Source of the DNA: Raineya orbicola
GTDB lineage: Bacteria; Bacteroidota; Bacteroidia; Cytophagales; Thermonemataceae
NCBI RefSeq assembly: GCF_002843425.1
Contig: NZ_NKXO01000018.1
Span: 1-64,000 of the forward strand
Reading direction: 5' to 3'
DNA: 64,000 bases
The notes under the pieces: generated by a model
Database searches by the model: none
Told to the model about the DNA's origin: nothing
The model's input: the letters and a program-made list of their open reading frames with translations, nothing else
In this document: positions 25,896-34,882 of the stretch, in pieces
How the letters are laid out: each line of letters begins with the position of its first letter
How positions within the stretch are numbered: the first letter of the stretch is position 1
Program-made: the position numbers and the translations under genes

Positions 25896-27350
25896 GTGAT
25901 TAGTAAGGAACACATACGGCTTATTTTTGGCTTAAAAATCAAGCAAGCAAGGCAAGAAAAAGGGCTTTCTCTTTCCGAACTTGCTCAAAAAACAGGTATT
26001 TCTGTTTCGTATCTCAACGAAATTGAAAAGGGCAAAAAATATCCTCAAAGTGAAAAAATTGCTACGCTTGCCGAAACTTTGGGCGTAAATTACGACTGGC
26101 TTGTTTCGCTCAAACTCAATAAAAAATTATTGCCGCTTAGCAAATTGCTGGCTTCGGGCTTTTTTGAGGAATTTCCACTTGAAATTTTTGGCATTGAGCC
26201 TGCTCAATTTTTAGAAATCCTTGTTAATGCCCCCGATAAAGTAACGGCTTTTATTAGTACACTTCTGGAAATAGCCCGTAGTTATGATATGCAAATTGAA
26301 GAGTTTTACTTTTCAGCTTTGCGTTCTTATCAGGAAATGCACGAAAATTATTTTGCAGATATAGAAGCAGAAGCAAAAAAATGTAGAGAAATTTATTTTG
26401 CGGCAAGCCAAATACCTCAAACGCAAACCCTACAAAAAATTTTAGAGGAAAAATTTCATATCCAAGTACAAGAATTTGAATTTGAGCCTTCTCTCCAACA
26501 TTTACGTTCTTTACTGAAAGGTAAAACCTTGCTTATCAATCGTTTGCTTAATGAGGAGCAAAGACGTTTTGTGCTGGCACGTGAATTAGGGTATGCCATA
26601 CTTAAACCAACTCACAGAACATATACTTTTTCTTGGGTTGAGGTAAAATCTTTTGAAGAAGTTTTGAGCAACTTTCGGGCATCATATTTTGCGGGGGCAT
26701 TACTTTTGCCTGAAAATGAGTTGCTTGCAGATTTAGATGTTTTTTTTAGCAAAGAAAATTTTGAGGCGGATTTTCTGATAAACTTACTTGCTAAATATCA
26801 CGTCAGCCCTGAAACTTTTTTGTATCGCTTTACAAATTTATTGCCAAAGCATTTTGGTTTGAATGAGCTTTTTTTCTTGCGATTTGATAATGCCGAAAAT
26901 CAATTCAATCTCACCAAAGAGCTTCATCTTTCGGGCTTACACAATCCTCACGCTTCGGCACTTGGAGAGCATTATTGCAGGCGTTGGATTTCCATTAGTA
27001 TTCTGCAAGATTTACAGCAAAAGCCTAATCCCGAAAGAGAAATTTTGTGTAAGGCTCAAATTTCGGAATATTACAATTCGGATAATCGTTACTGGGTGCT
27101 GGCAATGGCTCGCTCTCTTTCGCCTACGCCTGCTCTGAGTAGCGTAGCGGTAGGTATCAAAATTACTTCTCACTCTCAAAAAGTAATTCAATTTCTACAA
27201 AATGGTGCTTTATTGGTCAGAAAGGTAGGCGAAACTTGTGAGCGTTGCATTGCTCACAACTGCCCCGAAAGAGCCGCCAAAGCTACTATTTTACAAAAGT
27301 TAGAAAGACAAAAAGCAAGCCGAGAAGCTATTGCTAGATTGTTGTTGTGA
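25896..27350 (+). CDS. XRE / ImmA-like regulator of the short-chain acyl-CoA regulator (ScfR) family
   Basis: 484 residues. N-terminal HTH (FGLKIKQARQEKGLSLSELAQKTGISVSYLNEIEKGKKYPQSEKIATLAETLG). The middle region looks like the IrrE/ImmA (DUF955) fold: LLINRLLNEEQRRFVLARELGYAIL aligns with the HExxH helix, but it reads ARELGYA, so the metal site is lost. The C-terminal ScfR domain includes CERCIAHNCPERAA. Relatives such as RamB and MccR/PrpR respond to acyl-CoA thioesters and control fatty-acid, propionate or acetate metabolism. The start is GTG, preceded by AAAGGAGGT at 14 bp. Coupling to a patatin suggests control of lipid or acyl-chain turnover (inference). Confidence 0.88.
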   Translation: MISKEHIRLIFGLKIKQARQEKGLSLSELAQKTGISVSYLNEIEKGKKYPQSEKIATLAETLGVNYDWLVSLKLNKKLLPLSKLLASGFFEEFPLEIFGIEPAQFLEILVNAPDKVTAFISTLLEIARSYDMQIEEFYFSALRSYQEMHENYFADIEAEAKKCREIYFAASQIPQTQTLQKILEEKFHIQVQEFEFEPSLQHLRSLLKGKTLLINRLLNEEQRRFVLARELGYAILKPTHRTYTFSWVEVKSFEEVLSNFRASYFAGALLLPENELLADLDVFFSKENFEADFLINLLAKYHVSPETFLYRFTNLLPKHFGLNELFFLRFDNAENQFNLTKELHLSGLHNPHASALGEHYCRRWISISILQDLQQKPNPEREILCKAQISEYYNSDNRYWVLAMARSLSPTPALSSVAVGIKITSHSQKVIQFLQNGALLVRKVGETCERCIAHNCPERAAKATILQKLERQKASREAIARLLL

Positions 27351-27442
27351 GAAATAGAATGGGTATTTGAAACTTTGAAACAAATTCCCTCTTAAAAGTG
27401 TTACACTACACAATATAACTTACATTCATTATTCTGCAAGAT

Positions 27443-27628
27443 ATGTCAAAATTTTTGCGATATTTCAAGGTAGGTGAAGTTTTTGTGTATTTTATCAGAG
27501 TATTCAAAAAACACGACCCTCGCTATCCTATCAATCAGAACATTCGGATAATGCACGGTATCAATCGGATTTCTATTGTGATGTTCCTAATTTGTCTGGT
27601 AGTGATTTTCGTAAGAAGATGCACCTGA
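27443..27628 (+). CDS. Small membrane protein, DUF6728-like
   Basis: 61 residues. The sequence FLRYFKVGEVFVYFIRVFKKxDPRxPxNxNIRxMHGINRISIxMFLxxLVV has a basic amphipathic N-terminal half and one C-terminal transmembrane helix. I recognise the pattern VGEVxxYFxRxxxxxDPxxxxNxNxRxMHGINxISxxMF as a small family widespread in Bacteroidota, annotated DUF6728; the function is unknown. The last 42 bp overlap the end of the convergent SpoIIE gene. Start ATG at 27443. Confidence 0.7.
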   Translation: MSKFLRYFKVGEVFVYFIRVFKKHDPRYPINQNIRIMHGINRISIVMFLICLVVIFVRRCT

Positions 27629-29668
27629 AAAATGTTTGATAGGATTGTAGCGAAAGCCAATTAGCGTAATATCGTCAGTTTGAGCTTCGTTTGCTTCTTT
27701 TTTCCATAAATATAAATTTTTGGAAAGTAAGTCTTTTTGTTGCTCTACGGGTAAGAAGCTAAACTCTTTGAGCAAACTTTTGAACTGCTTTGAGCCAAAT
27801 TTCTTGTTTTGTTTTCCGCCAAATTGATCTTTGAAGCCATCGGAAGCCATATAGAAATAGGTGGGATATTCTAAATAAATTTTATGTTCGCTGAATGGCT
27901 CTGATCCTCGGAAATTACTACCTACCGAACTCTTGTTGGCTTCTAATACGTGTAATTGATATTCTTGCACATAATACAATGGTATGCCCGCTCCTGCATA
28001 ATACATCATATTTTTGCCTCTATGAATAACTAAAACACCCAGTTCCATTCCGTCAATGAGTTGATTGACTTCTTTGTGCAAACGAATAAGGGTTTCTTGA
28101 TGCATTTGCTCCAAAATTTCGGCGGGTTGTATGATGCCTCTTTCGTGAACTACTACATTGAGGGCATTTACCCCCAAACTGCTCATTAAAGCTCCGGGAA
28201 CACCGTGTCCTGTGCAATCACCTACGGCAATAATAAGTAAATCCTCTTTTTCTGCTATCCAATAGAAATCGCCACTTACGATATCTTTGGGCTCCCAAAT
28301 TACAAAATATTCCCCCAGAAGCCTATCCAGCATCGCTTTGCTGGGTAGCATAGCTTCTTGAATAACCAAAGCATATCCAATACTTTGAATAAAATCTTGG
28401 TTTTTCAGCTCAATTTCTTGGTTACGGACTTCAATTTCTTTGTTTTGAGCTACAATTTGGCGATTGGCTTCTTCTAATTCTTTCAAAGTATTTTTAATTT
28501 CATTATTTTTTTCAGCAAGTTGATAATTGATTTTATTGATTTTGCGATTGTTCAGGAAAATCCAAATACCTCCCAAAAGTACAACAAACGAAAACACCAA
28601 ACCCAAAATCCGAATAATTTGCTCTTTTTGAAGCTTTTCTTTCAAGATTTGGTTTTCACTTTCTTTTTGCTGTAAATCAAAACGAACACGCATCTGGTCT
28701 ATTTGCAGCATACGTTGGTTGCTGAAAATGGTATCACGCAGAGCTTGCCTTTTTTTGTAGTAGAAATAGGCTTTATCAATATTATTTTGCTTTTCGTAGA
28801 GTTCGCTCAGAAATTCGTAGATATTGCTTTCTTGCTCTTTGCTTTGAAAGTTTTTGGCAATTTCCAAGGCTTCCATCAAAGGTTTTTCGGCTTCTTTGTA
28901 GCGTTGGGTGCGAATAAAGACTTTGCCTATATCTTGCAAAGAAGAAACTTTGGCTGTGGCATCATTTTGATTGATAGCGATATTCAAGGCTTTTCGGTAG
29001 TATTCCAAGGCTTCGTTGTATTTTTCACGAATAGCTAAGACATCTCCTACTCTATTGAGTGCCGCTCCTAAATCTTGCTGATTGCCTAAATCTTGTCTCA
29101 ATACAAGACACTTTTGAGCCATTTCTTCGGCTTTTTCTAAATCGCCAAGTTTCTGAAAAGCCTCGCTTAAACGAATGTATGTATAGGCTTCACCTCGCTT
29201 ATCTTTGAGCTTCTTAAAAATCTCTTGGGCTTTCTGCATAAATTTGATACTCTCGGCGGTATTACCCGTTAGGCGGAGTAAATCGCCCAGATTGTTATTA
29301 GCATATGCAATTTCTTGTAAGTTTTGATACTTTTCGGCAATATGAAGAGCTTCGTAAAACTTTTTCTCGGCTTCGGGAAAGTCGCTAATATTGCGATATA
29401 AAACACCTCTATGATTGAATATTCTCGCTAAAATAGCTTCATTTTTTAGCTCATTGGCAAGATAAACGGCATCTCTGTTGTATTCAAAGGCTTTGTTGAT
29501 ATTGGAATTGCGATACTGCCAACCCAATTCTATCAAGATTTGCAAGCGTATGCTATCAGGTTTGGGGTGCTTTTCAAGCTCTTTTTGCAAACTATCAATG
29601 AGGGCTTTTTTCTGTGAAAAAAGCGGCAAGGCAAATATCCAAACTATCCCCAATACAAACCAACGCAT
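27587..29668 (-). CDS. TPR sensor with SpoIIE-type PP2C phosphatase output
   Basis: 693 residues. Signal peptide (MRWFVLGIVWIFALPLFSQ), about seven tetratricopeptide repeats (for example IFNHRGVLYRNISDFPEAEKKFYEALHIAE and ALNRVGDVLAIREKYNEALEYYRKALNIA), a transmembrane helix (IIRILGLVFSFVVLLGGIWIFL), a coiled coil with repeated EVRNQEIELKNQ heptads, and a cytoplasmic SpoIIE phosphatase. In the last, SGDFYW, DCTGHGVPGALMS and TDDITLIGF supply the metal-binding Asp residues. It probably dephosphorylates an anti-sigma-factor antagonist or similar protein in response to a periplasmic signal. No anti-sigma partner is adjacent. A short tail beyond the phosphatase domain overlaps the DUF6728-like gene. 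Confidence 0.9.
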   Translation of the reverse strand: MRWFVLGIVWIFALPLFSQKKALIDSLQKELEKHPKPDSIRLQILIELGWQYRNSNINKAFEYNRDAVYLANELKNEAILARIFNHRGVLYRNISDFPEAEKKFYEALHIAEKYQNLQEIAYANNNLGDLLRLTGNTAESIKFMQKAQEIFKKLKDKRGEAYTYIRLSEAFQKLGDLEKAEEMAQKCLVLRQDLGNQQDLGAALNRVGDVLAIREKYNEALEYYRKALNIAINQNDATAKVSSLQDIGKVFIRTQRYKEAEKPLMEALEIAKNFQSKEQESNIYEFLSELYEKQNNIDKAYFYYKKRQALRDTIFSNQRMLQIDQMRVRFDLQQKESENQILKEKLQKEQIIRILGLVFSFVVLLGGIWIFLNNRKINKINYQLAEKNNEIKNTLKELEEANRQIVAQNKEIEVRNQEIELKNQDFIQSIGYALVIQEAMLPSKAMLDRLLGEYFVIWEPKDIVSGDFYWIAEKEDLLIIAVGDCTGHGVPGALMSSLGVNALNVVVHERGIIQPAEILEQMHQETLIRLHKEVNQLIDGMELGVLVIHRGKNMMYYAGAGIPLYYVQEYQLHVLEANKSSVGSNFRGSEPFSEHKIYLEYPTYFYMASDGFKDQFGGKQNKKFGSKQFKSLLKEFSFLPVEQQKDLLSKNLYLWKKEANEAQTDDITLIGFRYNPIKHFSGASSYENHYQTN

Positions 29669-29694
29669 AAAATAACTTCTCTAAGATTGCCCAA

Positions 29695-30339
29695 TTAAAT
29701 TTGAATAGTTTTTCCCCAGTTTTCAGGGTTTTTACGCCATTCTTGCAAAATAGCCATTGCCTTTTCATTTATCAAATCCCGCTTCATTGCTTCTACAATA
29801 ACATCTTGAAAAGTGGTAAGTGAAATAAATGGTACATTTAGATTTTCAAAAACTTTTTCGGCTTGTTCAAAGCCATAGTTCATTACAGAAACAATTCCAA
29901 GTACCTCATAATTCGCTTTTTGAAGAGCCTCTATTACTTTTGCCGAACTGCCTCCCGTAGAAACCAAATCTTCAATAACAACTACTTTTTGATGAGGCGT
30001 TATTTTTCCTTCAATTTGGTTGCCCAAGCCGTGTTTTTTGGCTTCCGAACGCACATATACCAAGGGCAAATTCATTGTATCGGCAATGAGTGAGGCTTGT
30101 GGAATGCCTGCGGTGGCTACCCCTGCAATACATTCTACTTTGGGAAAATAATGCTCAATAGCTTGAACAAAAGCATTTTTAATAAAAGTGCGTATTTGCG
30201 GAAAAGATAGCGTAAGGCGATTATCGCAATAAATAGGTGAAAGCCAACCCGAAGCCCACTGAAAAGGTTCATTAGGACGTAGGCGTATCGCTTCAATTTC
30301 TAAAAGATAGCCCGCTATTTGTTCTGATATTTTTCTCAT
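29695..30339 (-). CDS. pyrE: Orotate phosphoribosyltransferase
   Basis: Converts orotate and PRPP to orotidine 5'-phosphate in pyrimidine synthesis. 214 residues. Motifs: FQWASGWLSPIYCDNRLTLSFP at the N terminus, VAGVATAGIPQASLIAD, the YVRSEAKKHGLGNQIEG loop, and the PRPP-binding signature VVVIEDLVSTGGSSAKVIEAL. It stands alone between the SpoIIE gene and the EamA operon; carA, at 3.6 kb, belongs to the same pathway. Confidence 0.96.
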   Translation of the reverse strand: MRKISEQIAGYLLEIEAIRLRPNEPFQWASGWLSPIYCDNRLTLSFPQIRTFIKNAFVQAIEHYFPKVECIAGVATAGIPQASLIADTMNLPLVYVRSEAKKHGLGNQIEGKITPHQKVVVIEDLVSTGGSSAKVIEALQKANYEVLGIVSVMNYGFEQAEKVFENLNVPFISLTTFQDVIVEAMKRDLINEKAMAILQEWRKNPENWGKTIQI

Positions 30340-30397
30340 TGGTTTTTCTCACTTTCTATAACAAAAATAATATTGAATTTTGTTTCAAAAAATAGTT

Positions 30398-30820
30398 TTA
30401 TTTCCAGGTAAGCACTAAAATTCCTGCAATAATTAGCAAAGCTCCAAGTAGTATTCGCCACGTAAAAGTTTCGTTCAAAAAGATAAAAGAAAGCAAAAGC
30501 GTAATGAATATGCTTCCTTTATCAATAAGGGCAACTTCTGAAACAGAACCTATCTTAATAGCTTTGTAGTAGAAAATCCACGAAAGCGAAGTGGTAAGTC
30601 CTGAAATACCCAAAAATAAAATGTCTTTTTTAGTAAGATTTGAAAAATCTTTTAATGAATTGAAAGCAAAGATATTGAGCCATACAAAGGTAAATACAAA
30701 AATTGTTCTAACAGCCAACCCCGTATCTCCTGAAACGTTTTTCAAACCTGTTTTGGCGACAACAGAGGTAAGTCCAGCAAAGAAGGTAGCTATCAGGGCG
30801 AATACGTGGTACTGTTTCAT
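30398..30820 (-). CDS. Single-domain EamA (DMT-superfamily) membrane protein
   Basis: 140 residues with five predicted transmembrane helices; one EamA domain instead of the usual two (SWIFYYKAIKIGSVSEVALIDKGSIFITLLLSFIFLNETFTWRILLGALLIIAGILVL). Such half-size proteins probably work as dimers, exporting small molecules; the substrate is unknown. Its ATG starts 1 bp after the stop of the TPR gene, so it is the last gene of the patatin-TPR-EamA operon. Confidence 0.88.
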   Translation of the reverse strand: MKQYHVFALIATFFAGLTSVVAKTGLKNVSGDTGLAVRTIFVFTFVWLNIFAFNSLKDFSNLTKKDILFLGISGLTTSLSWIFYYKAIKIGSVSEVALIDKGSIFITLLLSFIFLNETFTWRILLGALLIIAGILVLTWK

Positions 30821-30821
30821 T

Positions 30822-31322
30822 TTATCTACCTCGTTTCAAATTGCAACGACTAATAGATTCTTGATAAATCTGAATATCATTATGATTGAGCGAGAGATTG
30901 ATAGCCTTCTGGTAATGCTCTATGGCTTTATCGTAATCACCAAGTATTTCATACATTATAGCGTATTCATTGTAAATTTGATTCATAGCGATACCCGGCT
31001 GTTGCATAGCTTTCTCCAAATGAACTTTCAACTCTTCAAATTTATTCATAGTAGAAAGACAAATCGCATAGTTGATATAAGCAGGTAGATATTCGGGCGA
31101 GTTTTCCAAAGATTTCTTGTAATACTCTTCTGCTTTGAGATAGTCTTTCATTTTGGTTTCATAAATCCAGCCCAAATGATTATAGGCTCTGCCATAAGCG
31201 GGATTGAGTTGAATGATTTCTTGCAATTTGCTAATAGCATCACCTATGCGATTTTGCTTGATAAGCTCATCTGCTTCAAAGAACATATTATCTAATTCAG
31301 CATTTTCATAATAGTTACTCAT
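30822..31322 (-). CDS. Cytoplasmic TPR protein
   Basis: 166 residues with no signal peptide. Three to four tetratricopeptide repeats are visible (AISKLQEIIQLNPAYGRAYNHLGWIYETKMKDYLKAEEYYKKSLENSPEYLPAYINYAICL; GDYDKAIEHYQKAINL). A scaffold or adaptor role is all that can be said. It sits between patatin copy 2 (20 bp upstream) and the EamA gene (1 bp downstream), so it is probably in the same transcript. Confidence 0.85.
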   Translation of the reverse strand: MSNYYENAELDNMFFEADELIKQNRIGDAISKLQEIIQLNPAYGRAYNHLGWIYETKMKDYLKAEEYYKKSLENSPEYLPAYINYAICLSTMNKFEELKVHLEKAMQQPGIAMNQIYNEYAIMYEILGDYDKAIEHYQKAINLSLNHNDIQIYQESISRCNLKRGR

Positions 31323-31342
31323 ACGATTTGTTTTTTTTGAGT

Positions 31343-32386
31343 TTATAGGAAAGTTTTACGAATATCACAAGAGGAGCGAACCCCAATACTATCGTAGTGT
31401 AGGTCAAGCCACTCGGAGGCATATTTTCTGCCCATCTGAAACAGATGTTCAATAAATTCCCAAGTGGCATTGAGCTTGCTGGAAACGTTGTATTCGGCAA
31501 TATCTTTTTCGGGGTTGATTTGATGAATAAAAATACGCCTGAATTTGCCGTCAGGGTTGATACCCATATCCAGCAGTCTATCAATGAAAGCAACTTTACG
31601 CATTTCAAGCATCAGAGGCGTATTGAAGCTAATTTCATTGATGCGGTCGCGAATAGCGGCGGCTTCTGTGGGGCTTTTTTCAATATGAATAGGATTGATT
31701 TGCACGATGAGAATATCGCTACAATTTGTGCCATCAATGAGAGGAAACATAGGCGGATTTCCCATATAGCCTCCGTCCCAGTAGTCTTCGCCGTCAATGG
31801 TTACGGTTTTGAACAAAAAAGGCAAACAGCCCGAAGCCATTACGGCATCAATGGAAATATTTTTCAGGTCAAAAACTTTGGCTCTACCTGTGCGTACATT
31901 GGTAGCACAAACAAAAAGTTTGGTTTCTTGGCAAGATTTAAGCCTCTCAAAATCTACAATTTCTAAAAGTACATCTCGCAAGGGGTTGTAATCCATAGGA
32001 TTGAACTGAAAAGGCGAGGAGAACATTGAAAGGAACTCAAAATACAAAAAACCCGGTGAGTAATCCATATTCCCTTCGCTATTGAGTTTATCAAGCCAAG
32101 TAGGTTGCAAAAGCGAAAAACGTGAGGACTCTGAAATTTTTGTCCAAAATGTATGTAAAAGCTCTCGAGCTTTCTCTCTCCCTCCAAGCATTAAACCGTA
32201 CGCAAGCACGGTGGCATTCATTGCTCCTGCACTGGTGCCGCAAAAGCCGTCCAGTTTCAAATTATCCTCTTCTAAAAGTCTATCTAAAACTCCCCAAGTA
32301 AATGCTCCGTGAGAGCCACCCCCTTGTAAAGCCACTGCCAAGTGCTTTTCTTGGGTACGATTTTTACTTACACTTTTCTTTGCCAT
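31343..32386 (-). CDS. Patatin-like phospholipase (RssA type), copy 2
   Basis: 347 residues. LQGGGSHGAF oxyanion loop, GTSAG nucleophile, and DYWDGGYMGNPP with the catalytic Asp. It is a clear paralogue of the patatin at 24882: the two agree closely through ALQGGGSHGAFTWGV, CGTSAGAMNATV and GGYMGNPPxFPLI. It has a basic N-terminal extension (MAKKSVSKNRTQEKH). First gene of an apparent operon with a TPR protein and an EamA protein. The physiological substrate is not known. Confidence 0.92.
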   Translation of the reverse strand: MAKKSVSKNRTQEKHLAVALQGGGSHGAFTWGVLDRLLEEDNLKLDGFCGTSAGAMNATVLAYGLMLGGREKARELLHTFWTKISESSRFSLLQPTWLDKLNSEGNMDYSPGFLYFEFLSMFSSPFQFNPMDYNPLRDVLLEIVDFERLKSCQETKLFVCATNVRTGRAKVFDLKNISIDAVMASGCLPFLFKTVTIDGEDYWDGGYMGNPPMFPLIDGTNCSDILIVQINPIHIEKSPTEAAAIRDRINEISFNTPLMLEMRKVAFIDRLLDMGINPDGKFRRIFIHQINPEKDIAEYNVSSKLNATWEFIEHLFQMGRKYASEWLDLHYDSIGVRSSCDIRKTFL

Positions 32387-32466
32387 AGCATTTTTTGCGA
32401 AAACTAAATGGTTTTTCTGAAAAGTGCAATATTTTTTGCGTAAAAATCTGTTTCAAAAACAGCAAA

Positions 32467-33189
32467 TCAACAAAAAATCTTTAATGCTTGCAGAGAAATC
32501 TTGCCTTCGTAAATAGCTTTACCGATAATTACTCCCTCTACACCAATATTTTGTAAAGCCTCAATATCTTGCAAAGAGGCTACTCCACCGCTTGCAATGA
32601 GTTTCAGAGAAGAGGATTTTTGTAGAATTTTCTGATATAAACTGGTGGCTGTTCCTTGTAAAAGTCCGTCTTTACTTACATCAGTGCAAATAACGTATTG
32701 TATGCCTTTTTTTTCGTAAAAATCCAAAAAATCCCAAATACTTTGGCTTGCTACTTCTTGCCAACCGCTTACGGCAATTTTTTCATTCCGAACATCTGCC
32801 CCTAAAATAATACGTTCTGCCCCCAGCTTTGCTATCCATTTTTGCACTAATTCGGGGTTTCGGACAGCAATACTGCCTGCTGTAATTTGCTTTGCTCCTG
32901 CATCAAAAACTTTCTGCAAATCCTCATCAGATTGAACGCCTCCGCCAAAATCTATGTGTAAAGTCGTTTGGCTTGCAATTTGTTCTAAAACTTTCAGATT
33001 GATGACTTTTTTAGCTTTTGCTCCGTCTAAATCTACTAAATGCAAAAAACGAAAGCCCGCCGCCTCAAACTGCTTAGCAACTTCCAGCGGGTTTTCGTTG
33101 TAAATCTTTTTTTGGTTGTAGTCGCCTTGAGTAAGCCGAACACACTTGCCCTCAATAATATCTATGGCGGGAATGATACGCATTTTCAA
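32467..33189 (-). CDS. hisA: Phosphoribosylformimino-5-aminoimidazole carboxamide ribotide isomerase HisA
   Basis: Histidine biosynthesis, Amadori rearrangement of ProFAR to PRFAR. 240 residues, TIM barrel with the N-terminal IIPAIDIIEGKCVRLTQGDY (catalytic Asp), FLHLVDLDGAK, IDFGGGVQS, VICTDVSKDGLLQG (second catalytic Asp) and ASGGVASLQDI phosphate-binding loop. It starts 2 bp after the gltX stop, forming an odd but tight pair with gltX. hisF is not next to it, so hisA is separated from the rest of the pathway in this window. Confidence 0.96.
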   Translation of the reverse strand: MKMRIIPAIDIIEGKCVRLTQGDYNQKKIYNENPLEVAKQFEAAGFRFLHLVDLDGAKAKKVINLKVLEQIASQTTLHIDFGGGVQSDEDLQKVFDAGAKQITAGSIAVRNPELVQKWIAKLGAERIILGADVRNEKIAVSGWQEVASQSIWDFLDFYEKKGIQYVICTDVSKDGLLQGTATSLYQKILQKSSSLKLIASGGVASLQDIEALQNIGVEGVIIGKAIYEGKISLQALKIFC

Positions 33190-33191
33190 AA

Positions 33192-34745
33192 TTATTGTTG
33201 GGGTAAAGAAATAGATTTCAGGGCGTTTTCCAGACGTTCTACTACTTCATTTTTACCTAAAATTTGCATAATGGAGGCTAAATCGGGTCCTGCACCTACC
33301 CCTGTAAGCGTTACACGCAAAACAGGCATTACTTGTCCCATTTTCAATCCTCGTTTTTCGGCTTCTTGGTGTAAGGCTTCTTTGGCTTTTTCGCCTGTAA
33401 AATCGCTTTCTTGGGAAAACTTTTCTTTGAGCGAAGCAATTACTTCAGCGGTTTGCTCATTCCATTTTTGCTTGATAACATTTTCATCATAAACAGCGGG
33501 TTTTTCAAAGAAATAACGAGCTTCCCGCCAAATATCATCAGGGAAAGTAGCACGCTCTTTCATTACCTCGCAAATAGAAATAAGTTGATCTTCGTTATAT
33601 TTGGCATAATCTATACCTGCCTTTTGCAAGCCTTCTGTAAGGTATTTGAGCAGTTCTTTGCCTGATTTCATTCGCAAATATTGCTGATTGAACCACTTGG
33701 CTTTTTCAATCTCAAATTTTGAACCCGATTTACCTATACGCTCCACAGAAAATAGTTGAATAAGTTCTTGCATAGAAAAAATCTCTTGATTTGTACCGGG
33801 GTTCCAGCCTAAAAGAGCTAAAAAATTGATAATCGCTTCGGGTAAATATCCTGCTTCGCGATAGCCGATAGAACCTTGCCAAGTGAGTGGGAAAATCGGA
33901 AAGCCCATTGCTTCGGCATCGCGTTTGGAAAGTTTGCCGTGGTTTTCTTGAATGATTTTGCCTTTGGCATCTTTGAGGTCGGGTTTGAGGATTAGTGGTA
34001 AATGGGCAAATTCGGGGTGTTCCCAGCCAAACATTTGGTATAAAAGTACGTGAAAAGGAGCCGAAGGTAGCCACTCTTCGCCACGAATCACGTGGGTGAT
34101 TTCCATTAAGTGGTCATCTACTACATTTGCAAGATGATAAGTAGGCATTCCGTCAGATTTAAGAAGAACTTTGTCGTCCAAAGTAGCACTTTCCACAGCC
34201 ACCCAACCTCGTATCAGGTCTTTGAAGCGAATAGTTTGCTTGGCGGGTACTTTCAGACGTATTACGTAAGGTTCGCCGTTTTGCAAGCGTCTTTCTACTT
34301 CATCAGCAGGCAAGGTGAGCGAATTTTTCATCTGCATACGCGAAACCATATTGTAAGAGGTACTTTTTGCCTTTGCCGCCTCCAACCGCTGACGCATGGC
34401 TTCCAGCTCTTCTTCGGTATCAAAAGCGTAGTAGGCACTGCCATTTTCAATCAGTTTTTTTACATATTCCTGATAAATCGCTTTTCTTTCTGATTGGCGA
34501 TAGGGGGCGTGTTTGCCACCTTTCTCGGGACTTTCGTCTGCTTCAATGCCTACCCAACGCAGAGCTTCAATGATATACTCTTCTGCACCTTCTACATAGC
34601 GAGTTTGGTCGGTATCTTCAATGCGTATGATAAAAGTTCCGCCTGTTTGTTTGGCAAGTAAATAATTGTAGAGAGCGGTACGTACCCCGCCGATATGCAA
34701 ACCTCCCGTAGGACTGGGAGCAAAACGAACTCTCACAGGTTTCAT
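33192..34745 (-). CDS. gltX: Glutamyl-tRNA synthetase
   Basis: Class I synthetase, 517 residues. FAPSPTGGLHIGGVRTALYNYL contains the HIGH signature, and KLSKRDAEAMG is the KMSKS-type loop. IRIEDTDQTR and RGEEWLPSAPFH are also present. The C-terminal anticodon-binding domain is complete. TAACTTTG at 34774-34781 (minus) is the promoter box; hisA follows in the same transcript. Confidence 0.97.
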   Translation of the reverse strand: MKPVRVRFAPSPTGGLHIGGVRTALYNYLLAKQTGGTFIIRIEDTDQTRYVEGAEEYIIEALRWVGIEADESPEKGGKHAPYRQSERKAIYQEYVKKLIENGSAYYAFDTEEELEAMRQRLEAAKAKSTSYNMVSRMQMKNSLTLPADEVERRLQNGEPYVIRLKVPAKQTIRFKDLIRGWVAVESATLDDKVLLKSDGMPTYHLANVVDDHLMEITHVIRGEEWLPSAPFHVLLYQMFGWEHPEFAHLPLILKPDLKDAKGKIIQENHGKLSKRDAEAMGFPIFPLTWQGSIGYREAGYLPEAIINFLALLGWNPGTNQEIFSMQELIQLFSVERIGKSGSKFEIEKAKWFNQQYLRMKSGKELLKYLTEGLQKAGIDYAKYNEDQLISICEVMKERATFPDDIWREARYFFEKPAVYDENVIKQKWNEQTAEVIASLKEKFSQESDFTGEKAKEALHQEAEKRGLKMGQVMPVLRVTLTGVGAGPDLASIMQILGKNEVVERLENALKSISLPQQ

Positions 34746-34773
34746 TCTTGTACAGCTTAATTTTTTAGGACTG

Positions 34774-34781
34774 CAAAGTTA
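34774..34781 (-). promoter_or_regulatory. -7 box for gltX-hisA
   Basis: The minus strand reads TAACTTTG, an exact TAnnTTTG match 29 bp before the gltX ATG. Confidence 0.55.
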
Positions 34782-34882
34782 GCGTTTTTTAGGATACACT
34801 TGCAGGAAATTTCAAAAAACTTGATTGCAGATTTGTAGGATTGAAGCGAAAAAGATATTTTTGCGGAAATTTTGAGCAATTA

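Noticed and set aside
29971-32386. Second pyrE-linked or PHB-related operon including the patatin
   Set aside because: pyrE is separated from the EamA gene by about 60 bp including an AT-rich stretch, and no polymer-synthesis gene is present. Only the patatin-TPR-EamA linkage is supported.
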